Shown in pieces: positions 30,301 through 40,589 of a DNA stretch of 64,000 nucleotides. Location of the stretch: NCBI GenBank assembly GCA_963575745.1, contig CAUYUJ010000370.1, positions 550,382-614,381 of the forward strand, in the 5' to 3' direction. This DNA is from Prorocentrum cordatum (Eukaryota > Sar > Dinophyceae > Prorocentrales > Prorocentraceae). Position numbers and translations under genes: made by a program. Below the pieces are notes generated by a model. That model was not told where the DNA came from and did no database searches. It was given only the letters and a program-made list of their open reading frames with translations. Within the stretch, counting starts at the first letter, position 1; every line of letters begins with the position of its first letter.

Positions 30301-32149
30301 AGCCGGCGTGAAGTGATCCTGGGGAAGGGCGGATTTGGGCAAAGGCACGAAGGCCCAGCTGGAAAGAACAACCCGATTCCAATGGGCTGGCGCGAGCGGG
30401 GTGGCCTACTAAGGAAGCGCGGGTGCTCTGAGAAGGCAAGGGCCCTCTTGGAAGGGTCCGGAGGTCCTCTGGGAAAGCTTCTGGCAAGAGGAGGGGGGGG
30501 CTCCGAAGAGGGCCCGGCCCTCGCAGAGACCACCCGCGCTTCGCAGAAGGCCACCCCTATCCGGGTGCGCCGCCAGAGAGGCTGCAGGATGTGCAGCGGC
30601 CCTCTCCCGCGCACAGCCTCAAGAGACAGGCAGCCCTGCGGCGCGCCCGCGAGAGGCTCCGTGCCCCGTCCTGCCGTGGGCTCCGTGCTCCGTGCTCGGA
30701 GCACCGCCCGCGCGCGCCGTCGGCCGCGCGCCACGCCATTGAATACGCCGAGCGCTGTCCTTGTGGGCATCGCGGCCGCGCGCGCAGCAGCGCTGGGAAG
30801 GCAAGTCGAGTCCGAGCGGGAGCGCGCCGCTCCCAGAGAGGTCGGGGGCCGCGTGTCGGAGCCGTCGAGGAGGAGCCTGGCCCGCGGCCTCGTGAGCCCG
30901 GCTTTCCGGAGCTGGCTGCGGCACGCGGTCGCGCGAGGCTCGGGCTCTGCAGGGTGCAGGGTCGGGGCCGAGCGTCTATCGCTGTCTCACTCTCTCTCTC
31001 TCTGTCTCTGCCCAGCCTCTCCCTCTCTCTCGCTCTCCCTCTCCCGCGCCCGCCCCTCCGCCCTCACCAGAGGGGCTGCGGACCGACAACCTGCGGTACT
31101 CCCGCCCTCTGGCCAGTCGCGGCCAAGTCTCGACGGGCCCAGGCGCAGGCAACTGGCCAGTCCAGCCCTCAGACCTCGGGCGTCCTGGTTTGACTGGTGC
31201 GTGGGGCCCTGGAGCCCTCGAACAATCGAACCCGACGACTGTATCTCGCGCAGCGGGCTGCCTCCTGCGGGTTCGAGGGACAACGTCAGTGCCGGCCGGA
31301 ACCTCTTGCTCATAGCGTGTCGAGGCGGCGGCCCCTGCGACACGCTATGCCTTGCAAGCGGATAGCGTACCGCTCCGCTCCGAAGGCTCGGAGGCTGTGA
31401 AAGGATCGGGACGTTGACGCTCGGGGACCGCGGCGTGGTCAGCGTGTCGCGCCGAAGCGCGGTGGGCCAGAACCGGCGGAGCGACACGCTAAGCCAAAGG
31501 CCCCGACCGTAGAGGGGGGGGGGGGCAAGCTCATGAGAGGGAAGTTCAAGCTGGGATCGCCGATACATCGCCGCTACATCGACGATAGGCCCCCGACAGT
31601 AAAAGCGCACTCTCGTGGGCGGAGCAGGCCATTGGGCCCCCAGCGGCGATGAGTGGGCGATCAGGGGCCGATGCGTCCCCCCGCTGACTCTATCCCCCCC
31701 TGAAGTTGCGCCGGATCCAGGTGGTTTTCGGATCATCACTCGGATCTTCGGCGGCCGTTCAGGGCAATTCTGGCACCCCCGGAACGCCATCGACCTGGCG
31801 CAGCTGACGGACACCACCCCGGGCCTCGAAGACTACAATTCTGGAAGCTCCCCCCCTGAGCCTACCCCTGGCATTGCGCCTCTTGGCGTTGCCCCCAAGT
31901 GGGGGTCGATGCGTCCCCCGCTGAGCCCATGCGTGTCCCCCCTAACGTTGCCCCCGAGTCCAAGGGCACCTTCGAGACGGGAGCCCGGAGGCCAGGCCCC
32001 GACGAAGGCCCACCGTAGCACTACCCTCACGACAGGGACGCGCTAGGAGGCAAGGCTGCGGCCGCAAGGCTTCCCCGCCAGCCGGTCCTGTGGCCTAGGT
32101 CGCCGAAACGCTCAATCGCAATGTTCAGGGCCTGCTGGCCGACAGGCTC
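30301..32149. other. Unassigned, with (CT)n at 30987-31050
   Basis: GC-rich, no gene recognised. TAGCGTGTCG...CGACACGCTA forms a small hairpin at 31316-31350, and similar GACACGCTAA recurs at 31483. CGATGCGTCCCCC occurs at 31669 and 31908. Confidence 0.4.
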
Positions 32150-32660
32150 CCTCCTGCTCCTCCTCTTCCTCCTCCTTCTCTCTCTCTCCTCCTCCTCCCT
32201 CTCCTCTTCCTCCTCCGCCTTCTCCTCCTCCTCTTCCTCCTCCTCGTTGTCTCGTCTGTTAGTTCTCTCATATTATCTCGTCTCCTCTTATCATAGACCA
32301 TCTCACACTACGAGCTTTTATACAGTACTCTTACTACGCATCCTCTTATCATAGACTACGTATCTCACACTATCTCACACTACGTATCCTCTTATCATAG
32401 ACTCTTACATATGAGCTTGTATGTAGTATATGGTACAATGTTACCGTATCCTATATGACCGTATATTAAACTACCCCCTCTTCTCTTCTCGTATCATCTC
32501 TTATGCTCTCTGATGTTCAATTGTCTTATCTTCTCGACCCTGTGAGGTTAGCCGGGTAGAGTTGATTATATTTCCCCCTCGTCGAGCCTCTAATAGTATA
32601 TGATATTCTCTGATATGTTACTATACTAAAGTGTATCCTTGTATCGTATTTTCCCTTATC
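32150..32660. repeat. TCC/TCTC tract and AT-rich CTCTTATCATAGACT repeat
   Basis: Pyrimidine tract at 32155-32250, then an AT-richer island in which TCCTCTTATCATAGAC occurs three times (about 32284, 32340 and 32388) with ATCTCACACTACG. No coding sense. Confidence 0.65.
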
Positions 32661-32708
32661 GTCTCTTCTCTTCTCTTCTCTTCTCTTCTCTTCTCTTCTC
32701 TTCTCTTC
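32655..32708. repeat. (TTCTC)n microsatellite
   Basis: About 9 copies of TTCTC. A TCC tract follows at 32816-32872. Confidence 0.95.
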
Positions 32709-33554
32709 GCCCTAAGTAGGACGTTGGGGCCACCGCCTAGGGCAGAGGCAAGCGGCGGCGCTCACGCCAGGTGGGGGGCTCAAGTAGAGGTCTGGCAGAG
32801 GACCAGTAGGGGGCCTCCTCCTTCTCCTCATCCTCCCCCTCCTTCTCCTCCTCCTCCTCCTCCTCTTCCTCTGGGCGGTCGACCCCGCTCGGCCGCAAGG
32901 TTCTCTCCTCGATACGTGGTCGCTCGCGGCGCGAGGCGCGGGAAAACCAGCTTTGTGCGTCTGATTCGCTGATCTCCCAATGTATTACCTCCCCCCTTCC
33001 GTTCGCCCGGTCCTCTGGTTCCTCTGGTTCCTGAGGAAAGGGCAGACTGCTCCGCAATCCTAGCTCTTCCCTGACGAGAGCCGAAAACTCAGGCTTAAAC
33101 GCAGGGCCCGCCAGGAAGGCAGAAACAAAAACGAGAGGCCTGGCGCGGGCCTAGACACCTGGCCGGCCGGTCCTCCTCCTCCTCCTCCTGCTCCTGCTCC
33201 TGCTCCTCCAGATTCTCCGCATATGAACGATGAGAGCACTGCTCTCCTCTCTCCTCCGACGATGCCCTGAGAGTGGCGCGCCCCACTCCGCGGTTTCTTT
33301 CTTACCCAAAGCATTGGCCCGAGATGGTGTTATGTTTATCCGCCACCGTGCATTGAAGCCTGGGTTGGAGTGTCCTTCGGTCCCGGCGATGTCTAAATTA
33401 AATATGGGGAGCAATTTTTCAAGGGCCCACAGCCAGGAGTTCTGGGCGCTACTGGCGCTAGTGGGGGTTCGCCGCGTGACTTGTCCAGAGGCCAAGGGGG
33501 CATTGTTCTGGAAATGCATGTCCAACATGGCCTACGATAGCCCCGAGGACCGTC
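32709..33554. other. Unassigned, no gene recognised
   Basis: A plus frame at 33230-33610 is long and somewhat protein-like but has no identifiable motif and runs into the AAGAGGCC array. Confidence 0.3.
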
Positions 33555-33960
33555 CTGGAGCCTGCTGGGCGCCTCCTGGGCCGTCTTGCAGGCCCTGGAG
33601 AGCGGCCTAAGACGTCAAAATCGCCAAATACATGGTTCTTGCATCATTTGACACCCTGTTTGTCTCCAGGGCGCCCACGATGGCATCAATGGCCCAAGAG
33701 CGCCCAAGAGGGGCTCAAGAAACCTCCACGATAGCTAGCCCCAAGAAGGGCTCAAGAGGGGGAACACGAACTATCATGTTGAGCCCTCCGCCCCAAGATG
33801 GCCCCCAAGACCCCCCCGAGAGGCCCCCGAGGAGCCCCCAAGAGGCCCCACGAGACCCCCATAAGGCCCCGAGAGGCTCAAATCAGGCCCCCCCCGAGAA
33901 GCCCCCGAGACACCCCAAACAATTTCAAAACAGCGTCCAAGAGGCATCCGTGAGGTTTCC
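33555..33960 (+). repeat. Degenerate CCCAAGAGGCCCC array
   Basis: AGAGGCCCCCGAGGAGCCCC / CAAGAGGCC words at irregular spacing, as at 9715 and 27690. Confidence 0.7.
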
Positions 33961-34221
33961 TAAAAGATGCTCCCAGGCATCCATGGTGGTGGGATGGACC
34001 GAAGGCCATTGAATATGCTTGTCCAATCCCAGCGTGTTCGGTCCTTCCAAAAGTGCGCTCCCGCTGCAATGTGGGCTTCGTTTCTGGATGGGCGCATGGC
34101 TCCCGCCGTTCAACATGGCGCTCTCGCACCAGAGCGGCCCACTTTTCCGGATCAGCTAGATGCGATACACGATCGTAGAACTTAGATAGGTCAGCGAAGC
34201 GCCTGAGGAAGGATATGGTAC

Positions 34222-34260
34222 CAGCAAGGTGTGTGTGTATATATAATACACATATACATA

Positions 34261-34310
<50 letters not shown>

Positions 34311-34321
34311 CATATATAAAG

Positions 34322-34362
<41 letters not shown>

Positions 34363-34412
34363 AAGAGAGAGAGAGAGAGATGAAAACAAAACATAGAGAG
34401 ATAGAGAGAGAT
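34222..34412. repeat. (ATATAC)n and (GA)n microsatellites
   Basis: TATATACATATA tract at 34234-34320, then GAAAGA/GAGAGA to 34412. Confidence 0.95.
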
Positions 34413-34429
34413 CATCTGATCGTCCCGTA

Positions 34430-34925
34430 CTTATCCAGGGGCCTCGAGAGGCTTGCAGGGTGCTCTTCGGTAGCAATTTTGAAGCCTCTTGGGGCTCTTT
34501 TAACGTCTCCTGGGGCCTTTTTGGGGCTTCTTGGGGGGGTCCTTGGTGCCTCTCGGGGACCGTTTTGGGCTGTCTTGGGCCGTCTTGGGGGACCTCTCGA
34601 TGCGGGGGCCTCTTAGGTGCCTCGTGGGCCGTTTTGGGGCGGTCTGGGGGACGTCTTGAGCCGTCTTCGAGCGTCGGGAAGGCGAGAAGTCGCTGATGCC
34701 GAAACTGTATGCTTTACGAAAGGAATTTTGCGATTTGGGCTTCTTGGGGCTCCCTTGGGAGGCCTCTTGGGGCGCTCTTTGGGCGAAAAGAACGCCTCTC
34801 GGACCGTCTTGGGGCCATCAGGGGCGTCTTGTAGCCCTCTCGGCCCAGCTTGGGGCCCTCTGGAAAACATAAGGAGCCGTCTTGGGCCCTCCATGCGCGC
34901 TTCGGTCGGACCCAGCGGCCCACAC
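34430..34925 (-). repeat. GGCCTCTTGGGGC array (inverted orientation)
   Basis: The AAGAGGCCCC family in the opposite orientation: CCTCTTGGGGC, GCCGTCTTGGGC, GGGACCTCTCG. At 34660-34690 GAGCGTCGG..AAGGCGAGAA is the inverse of the TTCTCGCC..CCGACGCTC module. Confidence 0.7.
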
Positions 34926-35215
34926 CGGGCGTGAAGTCTGGCCGCACAATGCAATGTATATTACACCAGAGAAAATCCCCAATTAGTGGATAGTTGGAAT
35001 AATGGGTAAAAAGATCGATCATGAGATCGATGGTGAGCTCGATCGTGGGATCCCGAAATCAGCCCAAAACCAACGAACTGGAACCTGGAAGCCCGGGAGC
35101 GTGAACCCGAGAACCCAGCCGGCTACCGAAGTCGGCCTGGGACCCGCGCTAAATCTTTCAATATCCGCTAGGACCCATTCAGTGCAAACACTGATTGGGG
35201 AATCAACACTCGATG
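34926..35215. other. Unassigned
   Basis: Less repetitive than its neighbours. A minus-strand frame reads PISVCTEWVLADIERFSAGP near 35170, too short to call. Confidence 0.3.
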
Positions 35216-35570
35216 CAATGTGACATGTATACGCACATACATTTACACATGTATACATATATATATACTGCGTATATGTGCATATGTTGTTGTAGGTGTA
35301 TATGAATGTGTAAATGTATATGTATACGTGCATGTACGACAACTGTAACTGTATATGTAGGTATGTATGCACGCATGGTCGTATGCATGTATATATGCCT
35401 TCATGTATGTACGTATGCATGCATGTATGTGTGTATGTACGTATGTAGTTAGGTCGATCGGTATGTATGTGTGTATGTATGTACGTATGTATGTTTAAAT
35501 CGATGCATGCATGCATAACTGCATATGTATATATATATATATATTCATATACATATACAGATGCACACAA
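35216..35570. repeat. AT-rich cryptic TGTATGTA repeat
   Basis: GTATGTATG, ACGTATGTATG and ATATATATA words throughout, with many ATGCATGCAT palindromes. Confidence 0.9.
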
Positions 35571-35599
35571 GTGTGTGCCCCCCACCCTGGTCTCTCGCA

Positions 35600-36204
35600 C
35601 GTGCGACCTTTAGTGCCCCAACTCGGCTGGCGATCCTGCTCCCGCTGTCTGAAGACGGGTCCATGCCCACATCGAACTACAGATCGACAGGATGAGATGG
35701 GCGCACTCAACATCAGCTTATCCCAAAACGCCATGATGGTAAGCACCATTTCTGGTATCGCAGGGTGCTCCTCCCCCAGCAGAACGTCGATGGCGGGGGG
35801 CCAAATCAGAGTCATCATACAGTTGCCAGCTTCGCGGGTCGACTCCGCCCACCCCTGAGCCGACGTCGCGACGGGAATGGAGCAACGCATAGCTGGCTTG
35901 GGCCACCACCGTGGTGAGCCCAGGGCTCAGCTCGGCCTCGCCCATCCCGCCAACGCGGACTCCGCTCCCCGGGAGGTCTGTCCACCGTCGAACGCCTCGT
36001 CGCCCTGGAGGGGCGGCCCGTCGTCCCCCCCACACCTTCGGGAAGGGCCCGTGCCCCTGCGACACTTCTACCGGCCCTTGCCCTCTTTAGCGGCAGCCTC
36101 CCGGGCCCGCGCTCTCTCCATCTCTCTAACAGATCTCGGGCGGCCTCGAGGGTAGGGCGCAAGGTCGTCGTTTCGATGTCATCCATCGCGCGATCCAGAT
36201 GCAA
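35600..36204 (-). CDS. Possible gene fragment, unknown
   Basis: Low-confidence candidate. From 36204 the minus strand reads MHLDRAMDDIETTTLRPTLE, AARDLLERWRERGP, an amphipathic stretch. After a low-complexity part, another frame near 35870-35690 reads LLGEEHPAIPEMVLTIMAFW, DKLMLSAPISS. These pieces are more protein-like than the surrounding frames, but they lie in different frames and no splice pair joining them was settled. Confidence 0.22.
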
Positions 36205-36237
36205 CCCGGCGCGACCCTAATTCGGGGAACGCCTCCT

Positions 36238-36706
36238 AAGCGGCGTTGCTTAGAATCGCTTGGCACTGCATTGATTCGCTTTGCATTGTATTGCTTGGCA
36301 GTGCTTCGCATTGCTTTGTTATGCTTGATGCTGCTTGGCATTGTTTGACAATGTTTGGCATTGTTTGCCATTGCTTAGCATTGCTCAGCGTTGCTAAGCG
36401 TTGCTTTCCGTCGCTTGATGTTGCTTGGCGCTGCTTGGCGTTGCGTGGCATTGCTCAGCGTTGCTTGCGTTGCTCGGCGTTGCCTGGCGTTGCTTGGCGT
36501 TGCTTAGCTTGGCGTTGCTTCGCACGGCTTGGCATTGCTAAGCTTTGCTTGACATTGCTTGGCGTTGCTTGACATGGCTGGGCATTGCTTGGCGTTGTCT
36601 GCCATTGCTTGGCGTTGCTCGGCACTATTTGGCGTTACTTGGCGTTGCGTTGCGCTGCCTTGATCTGCTTGTCGGTGCTTGACGTTGCCTGGCACTGCTG
36701 GGAAAC
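36238..36706. repeat. TTGCTTGGCGT satellite
   Basis: A unit of about 11 bp, GCTTGGCGTTG / GCTTGGCATTG, repeats over 40 times with point variation. This keeps several frames open (Ala/Leu/Cys-rich on plus, Lys/Gln/Asn-rich on minus). Confidence 0.95.
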
Positions 36707-37310
36707 AAACCAACAACCAGGGCGGGGAACCCGAGGAACCTGGGGAACCCGAAGAAACCCCGAGGAACGGTTAACGTGAGAATACGAGGCACCCGGGGAG
36801 TGGAACCCTAAGAACCCGGGGACCCCGAGGAACCTCCGGTTGTCTGAATTCATAGCGTTGTGCTCTATGTATGCAGACTTTGGGCCCGAAGGGGTCTCAG
36901 GCCCTTCTTTTAAAAACTGTTTTTTTTTTGCGAGTAATAGGCTCCGCGAAAGATATATTCCGCGAGTAATATACTGCACGATGAAATACTATATCCAGCG
37001 AGTAATATATTCCGAGAATAAATCACTCGCAACAAATTTAAAAAATTATGTCCGGTCATATATTTCCGATAGTGCACTTCCACGAATAAAATTACTATTA
37101 CACTATATCATATTATGATATAGTATACCATTACAATACAATACGATATAGTATGATACAACACATTCTAGTACATCAAACCGTGGCCGACCTTAATCAA
37201 TCCTGAAAAACAGACTGGTTCGCTTCGGGGCCGGCCCCAGCGGCGACGGAGCGCGGGCGGGGCGGGGGGCGCCGCCTGGTCTCGTCCAGCGTGGCGAGGC
37301 GCGCCCGCCG
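36707..37310. other. Unassigned, with short local repeats
   Basis: GAACCCGAGGAACC words repeat at 36727-36835. ATTCCGCGAGTAATATA repeats at 36957-37020. At 37100-37165 is an AT-rich GATATAGTATGATA patch. Confidence 0.5.
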
Positions 37311-37515
37311 GCGAGGAGGGAGGGAGGGGGGGGGGGGAGAGAGGGAGGGAGAGGGAGGGGAGAGAGAAGGGGGGGGGCGAGGGAGGGAGGGATGGGGGAG
37401 AGAGGGAGGGGGGGGGGAGGGAGGGAGGGGGAGAAAAGAGAGAGGAGAGAGGGATATAGAGAGAGAGAGAGAGAGAAAACAAAAAGAAAGAGAGAGTGCG
37501 CGTGCGTGCGCGGGT

Positions 37516-37555
<40 letters not shown>

Positions 37556-37662
37556 GAGAGAGAGGGAGGGAGGGAGAGGCAGGGAGGGAGGGGAGGGGAG
37601 GGGGGAGGGAGGGAAAGCGGGAGGGAGGTAAGGAGGGAGGGAAGTGAAGAGGAGAGGGGACT
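37311..37662. repeat. GGGA / GA purine tract
   Basis: GGGAGGGAGG and GAGAGAGA blocks. Frames here encode only Arg/Glu/Gly or Ser/Leu/Pro runs. Confidence 0.95.
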
Positions 37663-38003
37663 TGAAAGAGAAATGTGAACGGGACAGGCTGCCGCCCGCG
37701 AGAGAGGCGCTGCGCCTCTCCCCCTCGTTTTCCCGCCCTCTCCTCTGTCTTGCCTTGCCTCCCTCCCGCCCCCCCGCCCCCCCCCTTGCTGCCCTCTTCT
37801 ACCCTCTCCTGCCCCTCGCCCGGCCGACCCCCCCGAGCTTGGTCGATATCTTTGCAACCTTGTCTCTCCGATGCTTTCTGCGACCGCGGCCGCCCGAGGA
37901 TTCCACTGGGGCCCCGACTGCTGGCACTCAGCCTACCTAGTCAGCCGACCTTCCGAAAAGACTCTGCTGCTCGGCTACCCCCTAGTCAACGCACACACGC
38001 GCA
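37663..38003. other. Unassigned, 3' flank of methyltransferase-like gene
   Basis: Pyrimidine-rich sequence downstream of the last exon (on its strand). No polyadenylation signal could be recognised. Confidence 0.4.
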
Positions 38004-38723
38004 TCAATCATCGTCGATGCCGTCGGAGCCCCTCAGCGCTGCGAGGAACAACCCGAGGGCCGCCGTGCCCCTCTCCCCTGTCTCCGCTGCCCCCTGCTGG
38101 CCCCCGCCGGCGGAGCCCGACGGAGCCGGCGCAGCGGACGTGAGCGCGGCAATGAGCATCGCCACCACAATGGCGCCCGCGAAGATGTTGCCCGAGAGGT
38201 CCTGCGCGAAAGAATCCCCGAACTCGGCAATTTCTGCCGCGTAGGATGTCGCAGGGAAGCCCCCGTGCATCAAGCGCTCCGCACCCGTGAGGAAGCGGTC
38301 CCGCGCCTGGATCCAGAACTTCGAATTCGGCACGATGCGCGGCGTGGCGAGACGGGTATTGGCGGTGACGCCTGCGTAGCTCCCGTCGATCTGTTGGCCG
38401 ACGTCTACCGCGAGCTTGTCCATATCTGCTCCTGGGCATAAGACCTGTTCGAAGGCGATGATCTCCTTCTCGCAGGTGGTCGCGCGCTGGCGCCACTCCG
38501 AAGCCCTCGTGGAAGCCGCCGCCAGCTGGTCGGGGGCACGGCGGAGGTTATTCTCCGCGAACACCCCGTCGTGCTTAGGGATCCGAGTGGCGGCGACCTC
38601 GGGCTTCGTCTTCTCCTTATCCTTCTGGGCCTTTCGCTGGATGCTGGCGAGGGCGCCGGCGACGAGCGGCGAATCGTCGGGTAGAAAGGCCCACTGCAAG
38701 CCTGGCCCGTCGGACATGAACCC
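38004..38723 (-). CDS. C5-methyltransferase-like gene, last exon (motifs IX-X)
   Basis: Last exon of the split gene whose other exons are 39500-38916 and about 40360-40088. It starts after TTCCCAG in phase 0 (GFMSDGPGLQWAFLPDD) and ends at a stop at 38004. The middle (about residues 45-110) is charged and helical. Near the C-terminus, FWIQARDRFLTGAERLMHGGFP and then DLSGNIFAGAIVVAMLI fit the last two conserved C5-methyltransferase blocks: an R...E....GFP segment and the GN helix that packs on the cofactor fold. The final 40 residues are low-complexity Ala/Gly/Ser. The frame is uninterrupted. Identification rests on motif order shared with the upstream exon. Confidence 0.65.
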   Translation of the reverse strand, partial: GFMSDGPGLQWAFLPDDSPLVAGALASIQRKAQKDKEKTKPEVAATRIPKHDGVFAENNLRRAPDQLAAASTRASEWRQRATTCEKEIIAFEQVLCPGADMDKLAVDVGQQIDGSYAGVTANTRLATPRIVPNSKFWIQARDRFLTGAERLMHGGFPATSYAAEIAEFGDSFAQDLSGNIFAGAIVVAMLIAALTSAAPAPSGSAGGGQQGAAETGERGTAALGLFLAALRGSDGIDDD

Positions 38724-38915
38724 CTGGGAACGAGGGGCGGAGGAGGGGGAGGAGGGCGAGAAGTGGGAGGTGAAGGCACATTAGTAATGCGCGGCAGCTG
38801 GCGGGGGCAATGTGACATTACCACCGCCAGCTGCCGCCCTGCCTCCTACCCCCCTACCCCCGCGTGCCCGCCCGCCCGTCGCTGGCGCCCTGGCGCCCTC
38901 CACCAAGTGCGAAAC
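38724..38915 (-). other. Intron 2 of methyltransferase-like gene (GT-AG)
   Basis: 192 bp, GTTTCG...TTCCCAG, phase 0 on both sides (GACAAG|GTTTCG and CCCAG|GGGTTC). The open frame reads through the donor, but the translation beyond it becomes Gly/Ala/Arg low complexity, supporting splicing. Confidence 0.6.
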
Positions 38916-39500
38916 CTTGTCCAGGCAATCGCTCGCGCCTGCCACCATGGACTCGCTCACGCCGATGAACCGCATGCGCTTCCTGTTCTGCGGCAAGAAA
39001 AAGCTGGCAGCGTTGAGGACCGGGCGTTGAACCAGGAGCCCGTACCCAGTCAGGTGACGTATCAAGTGCTCGCTGTTGGGCTCGCCCCTGTCCATCCCCT
39101 CCACGTTCTCCAACAGCACCAAGAAGATGCGCTCTTGGAACTTCTTGAGGAAATTCAGCAACGCCGCTCAGGTCGTCGCGCTGGTCCCCGAGTCGCGCAA
39201 GGTCTCCAAGCTGATCCCTCTCTTCTGGGCCGCGTTGTTGACCAGGCTGAAGCCCTTGCAACTGGGGCCCCCGACGAAGAGCAAGCGGGGGCCCGGGAGA
39301 GTCATGAAGCTGATGCTGCACGCATCGCCATGCTGGCACTTCGCGCGCAGGAGGGGCGCGTCAGCGACGTCCGACCTGATGCAGCAGAGCGCCAGAGCGT
39401 TCTTGGCCAAGACCGCCTCGCACCACTTGTGCTTCTTGGGGGCCTTCTCCGCCAGCATGGCGTGCCTGAAGAGTTCGCTGGCCTGGTGCTCGTCTGCCAC
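38916..39500 (-). CDS. C5-methyltransferase-like gene, catalytic exon with in-frame TGA
   Basis: 195 codons. It opens VADEHQASELFRHAMLAEKA, then LLFVGGPSCKGFS with the catalytic-loop Cys at 39260-39258; the loop is PSC rather than the usual PPC. Further on come FLVLLENVEGM (motif VI ENV; Glu at about 39110) and LPQNRKRMRFIGV (motif VIII QxRxR). This order is diagnostic of the C5-cytosine DNA methyltransferase fold, which flips a cytosine and attacks C6 through that Cys. A TGA at 39170-39168 lies between SGTSATT and AALLNF. The frame is the same on both sides, so it is a premature stop (or TGG/CGA miscalled), not a splice. The exon begins right after a GCGAG acceptor and ends at GACAAG|GTTTCG. 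Confidence 0.8.
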
Positions 39501-40087
39501 CTCGCGGGCTCTTGGAGCCGTCTTGGGGCATCTTGGAGCCGTCTTGGGAGTCTTGGGGCACTCCGGGGCCCCATCCTAATGCCCTCCTGAGGCCCTATTG
39601 GAGCCTTCTTGGAGCCCACTTGGGGCCCTCTTCTTGACCCCCAGCGAGCTACAAGAAGGCTCTATGTGGGCTCGAAGTCCATCCTGGATGGGCTGGTGGC
39701 TGGCGGGGATGCGCGTAGCATCAAGAATTCCCCCCCCGCCCCCGTCTCCCCAGACTCGCCTCATCCACCCCCCTCTTCCTTCCCTCATGTCCGCGCCCCC
39801 CCTCGTTATCCTCCTCATCCACCTACTCTTTCTCCACCTCCTCCTCCACCTCCTCCTCCTTTACCCCCTCCATCTCGCCCTCCCAGACCCGCGCCCTCCC
39901 TCGCCCGCATCCCGCCCACCGCCCCCGCGACGCCTAACCTCGAGAACGCAGAGGTCGCTGGCACCCCCAGAGCGCCCTCGGCGAGACGCAGCCGATGGGG
40001 GGGGGGGGGGGGGGGCAGGCCACTCGAGCGCGGGCGGGGGTGCGAGGCGACGGGGGGGATGCCCCGATCAATCCAGCCGCAAACCAC
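39501..40087 (-). other. Intron 1 of methyltransferase-like gene (GT-AG) with CCAAGACGGCTC array
   Basis: 587 bp, CAG|GTGGTT...GCGAG|GTGGCA, phase 0. Both ends carry GTGG. It holds an AAGACGGCTCCAAGA array (39510-39650 on plus as GGAGCCGTCTTGGGG), a CTCC tract (39830-39890) and a G18 run (about 39998-40015). Confidence 0.55.
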
Positions 40088-40360
40088 CTGCTCTATCAGC
40101 TGGCGCTTGATCGCCTCGACTGCTTCCACGTCCATCGCGCTGCCCGAACAGAGGGGAACGACGTGCAAGGGGTGATCCTGGCTTAGGAACTGCACGTTGC
40201 AGCGCAGGGTCGACTGGTCGTCGGGGGAGAGTTTGCCAATGCACCTCGACGCCACGTAGTCGAGGAGTCGCCCCTGGTGCATCTGCTCGATCACGTGTTG
40301 CCCCCAAGGCAACGGTCCCGTTTGCTGCGGCGGTGCTCGCCACCCACGACCGTGCCCCTC
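40088..40360 (-). CDS. C5-methyltransferase-like gene, first recognisable exon (motif I)
   Basis: Reads LPWGQHVIEQMHQGRLLDYV, SRCIGKLSPDDQSTL, FLSQDHPLHVVPLCSGSAMD and VEAVEAIKRQLIEQ, ending at CAG|GTGG. VPLCSGSAMDVEAVEAI fits motif I, the cofactor-binding loop (hydrophobic strand, small residues, acidic end), and joins in phase to VADEHQASE in the next exon. The true start is not known. Upstream, protein-like sequence continues in a different frame (VVAARQGLAADDAGILAEGA, EEEGLLVAEAGGG, up to about 40560), separated by a G-run. Either a frameshift or an unrecognised intron lies near 40350-40400. The 5' boundary given is approximate. Confidence 0.6.
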
Positions 40361-40589
40361 CTGGCCCCTGGCCCCCCGGCCCCTTGTCTTGAGGCGCCCC
40401 CCCCCCGGCCTCGGCAACCAGGAGGCCCTCCTCCTCCGCCGACTCCGCCCCCTCCGCGAGGATGCCGGCATCATCAGCAGCAAGCCCCTGGCGAGCAGCC
40501 ACGACGCCGGGATCAAGCTGGGGCAAACAAATCGCGCGGGGGGGCAGCGCCGCGCGCCTGGGACGGAGCCCCCCATCTGCAAGGAGCGG

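Noticed and set aside
33230-33610. 126-codon plus frame as a gene
   Set aside because: No recognisable motif, no supported splice sites, and the end lies in the AAGAGGCC array.
37168-37857. Ser/Leu/Pro-rich minus frame
   Set aside because: Runs across GA and GGGA purine tracts; low complexity only.
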